Both the position numbers and the translations under genes were made by a program. The notes below the pieces were generated by a model. It was not told where the DNA came from, made no database searches, and saw only the letters and a program-made list of their open reading frames with translations. This document shows, in pieces, positions 13,731 through 14,152 of a DNA stretch of 14,152 nt; position 1 is the stretch's first letter, and each line of letters opens with the position of its first letter. This DNA comes from an uncultured Peptostreptococcaceae bacterium (lineage in GTDB: Bacteria > Bacillota > Clostridia > Peptostreptococcales > Anaerovoracaceae), in the NCBI GenBank assembly GCA_905236895.1, contig CAJOQI010000129.1, forward strand, positions 1-14,152. Reading direction: 5' to 3'.

Positions 13731-13799
13731 CTATTAGTGCGTCAGCCTGACGGGAACGCGTCGGCACAGATAGAGAAATCTAGCGCTCGGAATATACGC

Positions 13800-13876
13800 G
13801 GCCTGGTAGTTCAGTTGGTTAGAATGCCAGCCTGTCACGCTGGAGGTCGACGGTTCGAGCCCGTTCCAGGTCGCCA
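13800..13876 (+). tRNA. tRNA-Asp (GTC)
   Basis: A complete 77-base cloverleaf with encoded CCA. The acceptor stem GGCCTGG pairs with CCAGGTC (13866-13872; one G-U), the D stem is GTTC/GAAT, the anticodon stem CCAGC/GCTGG encloses the loop CTGTCAC with anticodon GTC (13834-13836), and the T arm is GACGG-TTCGAGC-CCGTT. The discriminator base is G73, as expected for aspartate. Confidence 0.96.
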
Positions 13877-13906
13877 ATTCAATATTGCTAGATATGGCGC
13901 AATCAT

Positions 13907-13981
13907 GCTGGCGTGGCTCAACGGTAGAGCAGCTGATTTGTAATCAGCAGGTTGGGGGTTCGATTCCCTCCGCCAGCTCCA
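13907..13981 (+). tRNA. tRNA-Thr (TGT)
   Basis: A complete 75-base cloverleaf with encoded CCA. The acceptor stem GCTGGCG pairs with CGCCAGC (13971-13977), the anticodon stem GCTGA/TCAGC encloses the loop TTTGTAA with anticodon TGT (13939-13941), and the T arm is GGGGG-TTCGATT-CCCTC. It lies 30 bases after tRNA-Asp and is probably cotranscribed with it. Confidence 0.95.
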
Positions 13982-14025
13982 ACAAAGTTTCTTAGAAAAC
14001 TTAATCAAATGATATCTATAATGAA

Positions 14026-14054
14026 TTGGTACTCCGGTTCGTCATGGATATACT
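14026..14054 (+). promoter_or_regulatory. Possible promoter for tRNA-Tyr
   Basis: TTGGTA (14026-14031) and TATACT (14049-14054) are spaced by 17 bases and end 15 bases before tRNA-Tyr. The -10 matches five of six positions and the -35 four of six. It would allow tRNA-Tyr to be expressed separately from the Asp-Thr pair. Confidence 0.45.
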
Positions 14055-14069
14055 AAATTTGGAAAATGT

Positions 14070-14152
14070 CGAGGGATTCCCGAGTGGCCAAAGGGGGCGG
14101 ACTGTAAATCCGTTAGCTGAGCTTTCGATGGTTCGAATCCATCTCCCTCGAC
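14070..14152 (+). tRNA. tRNA-Tyr (GTA), 3' end cut by the window edge
   Basis: A class II tRNA with a long variable arm. The acceptor stem CGAGGGA (14070-14076) pairs with TCCCTCG (14144-14150), the anticodon stem GCGGA/TCCGT encloses the loop CTGTAAA with anticodon GTA, and the T arm is GATGG-TTCGAAT-CCATC. The discriminator is A73 (14151) and the window ends at C74. The first pair is C1:G72, whereas bacterial tRNA-Tyr normally has G1:C72. The bases GT just upstream could also pair with A73 and C74 in the precursor. Confidence 0.9.

Noticed and set aside
13737..13943. Small + strand open frame of 68 codons over the tRNA leader and two tRNA genes
   Set aside because: It reads through tRNA-Asp and into tRNA-Thr, which fully explain the sequence.

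Overview
The window reads as a stretch of chromosome from a low-to-mid GC Firmicute, most likely an anaerobe of the class Clostridia. This rests on the fused IspH/ribosomal protein S1 gene, the DprA-TopA-HslV-HslU-CodY block, strong purine-rich ribosome binding sites, AGA-dominated arginine codons and tRNA genes with encoded CCA. All recognised genes lie on the + strand and are tightly packed, often overlapping by a few bases.

Layout: (a) 1-174 is the 3' end of an unidentified, clearly GC-richer reading frame. (b) A sigma-A-type promoter at 171-198 drives rarA and the overlapping ispH-rpsA fusion, ending in an intrinsic terminator at 3761-3798. (c) A metallo-beta-lactamase-fold hydrolase and a Cof-type HAD phosphatase form a coupled pair ending in a terminator at 5259-5286. 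(d) A promoter at 5297-5325 precedes yraN, comM and dprA, three overlapping or abutting genes linked to DNA uptake and recombination. (e) A possible second promoter at 8086-8114 precedes topA, hslV, hslU and codY, followed by a GC-rich hairpin and a YigZ/IMPACT-family gene. (f) A tRNA cluster (Asp-GTC, Thr-TGT, Tyr-GTA) closes the window; the last tRNA is cut two bases before the end of its CCA.

Functionally the region is mostly housekeeping: replication-fork maintenance (RarA, TopA), isoprenoid synthesis and translation (IspH-S1), natural transformation (ComM, DprA, YraN), proteolysis (HslUV) and nutrient sensing (CodY). I did not find a convincing new defence, mobile or biosynthetic system. 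The observations most worth following up are a tRNA-Tyr with a C1:G72 pair instead of the bacterial G1:C72, an internal Shine-Dalgarno and start codon at the S1 boundary of the IspH-S1 fusion, a ComM that lacks the usual His-His motif, an HslV whose position-2 serine (known from Bacillus CodW) is replaced so that Thr7 should be the nucleophile, and the GC-rich foreign-looking tail at the left edge.
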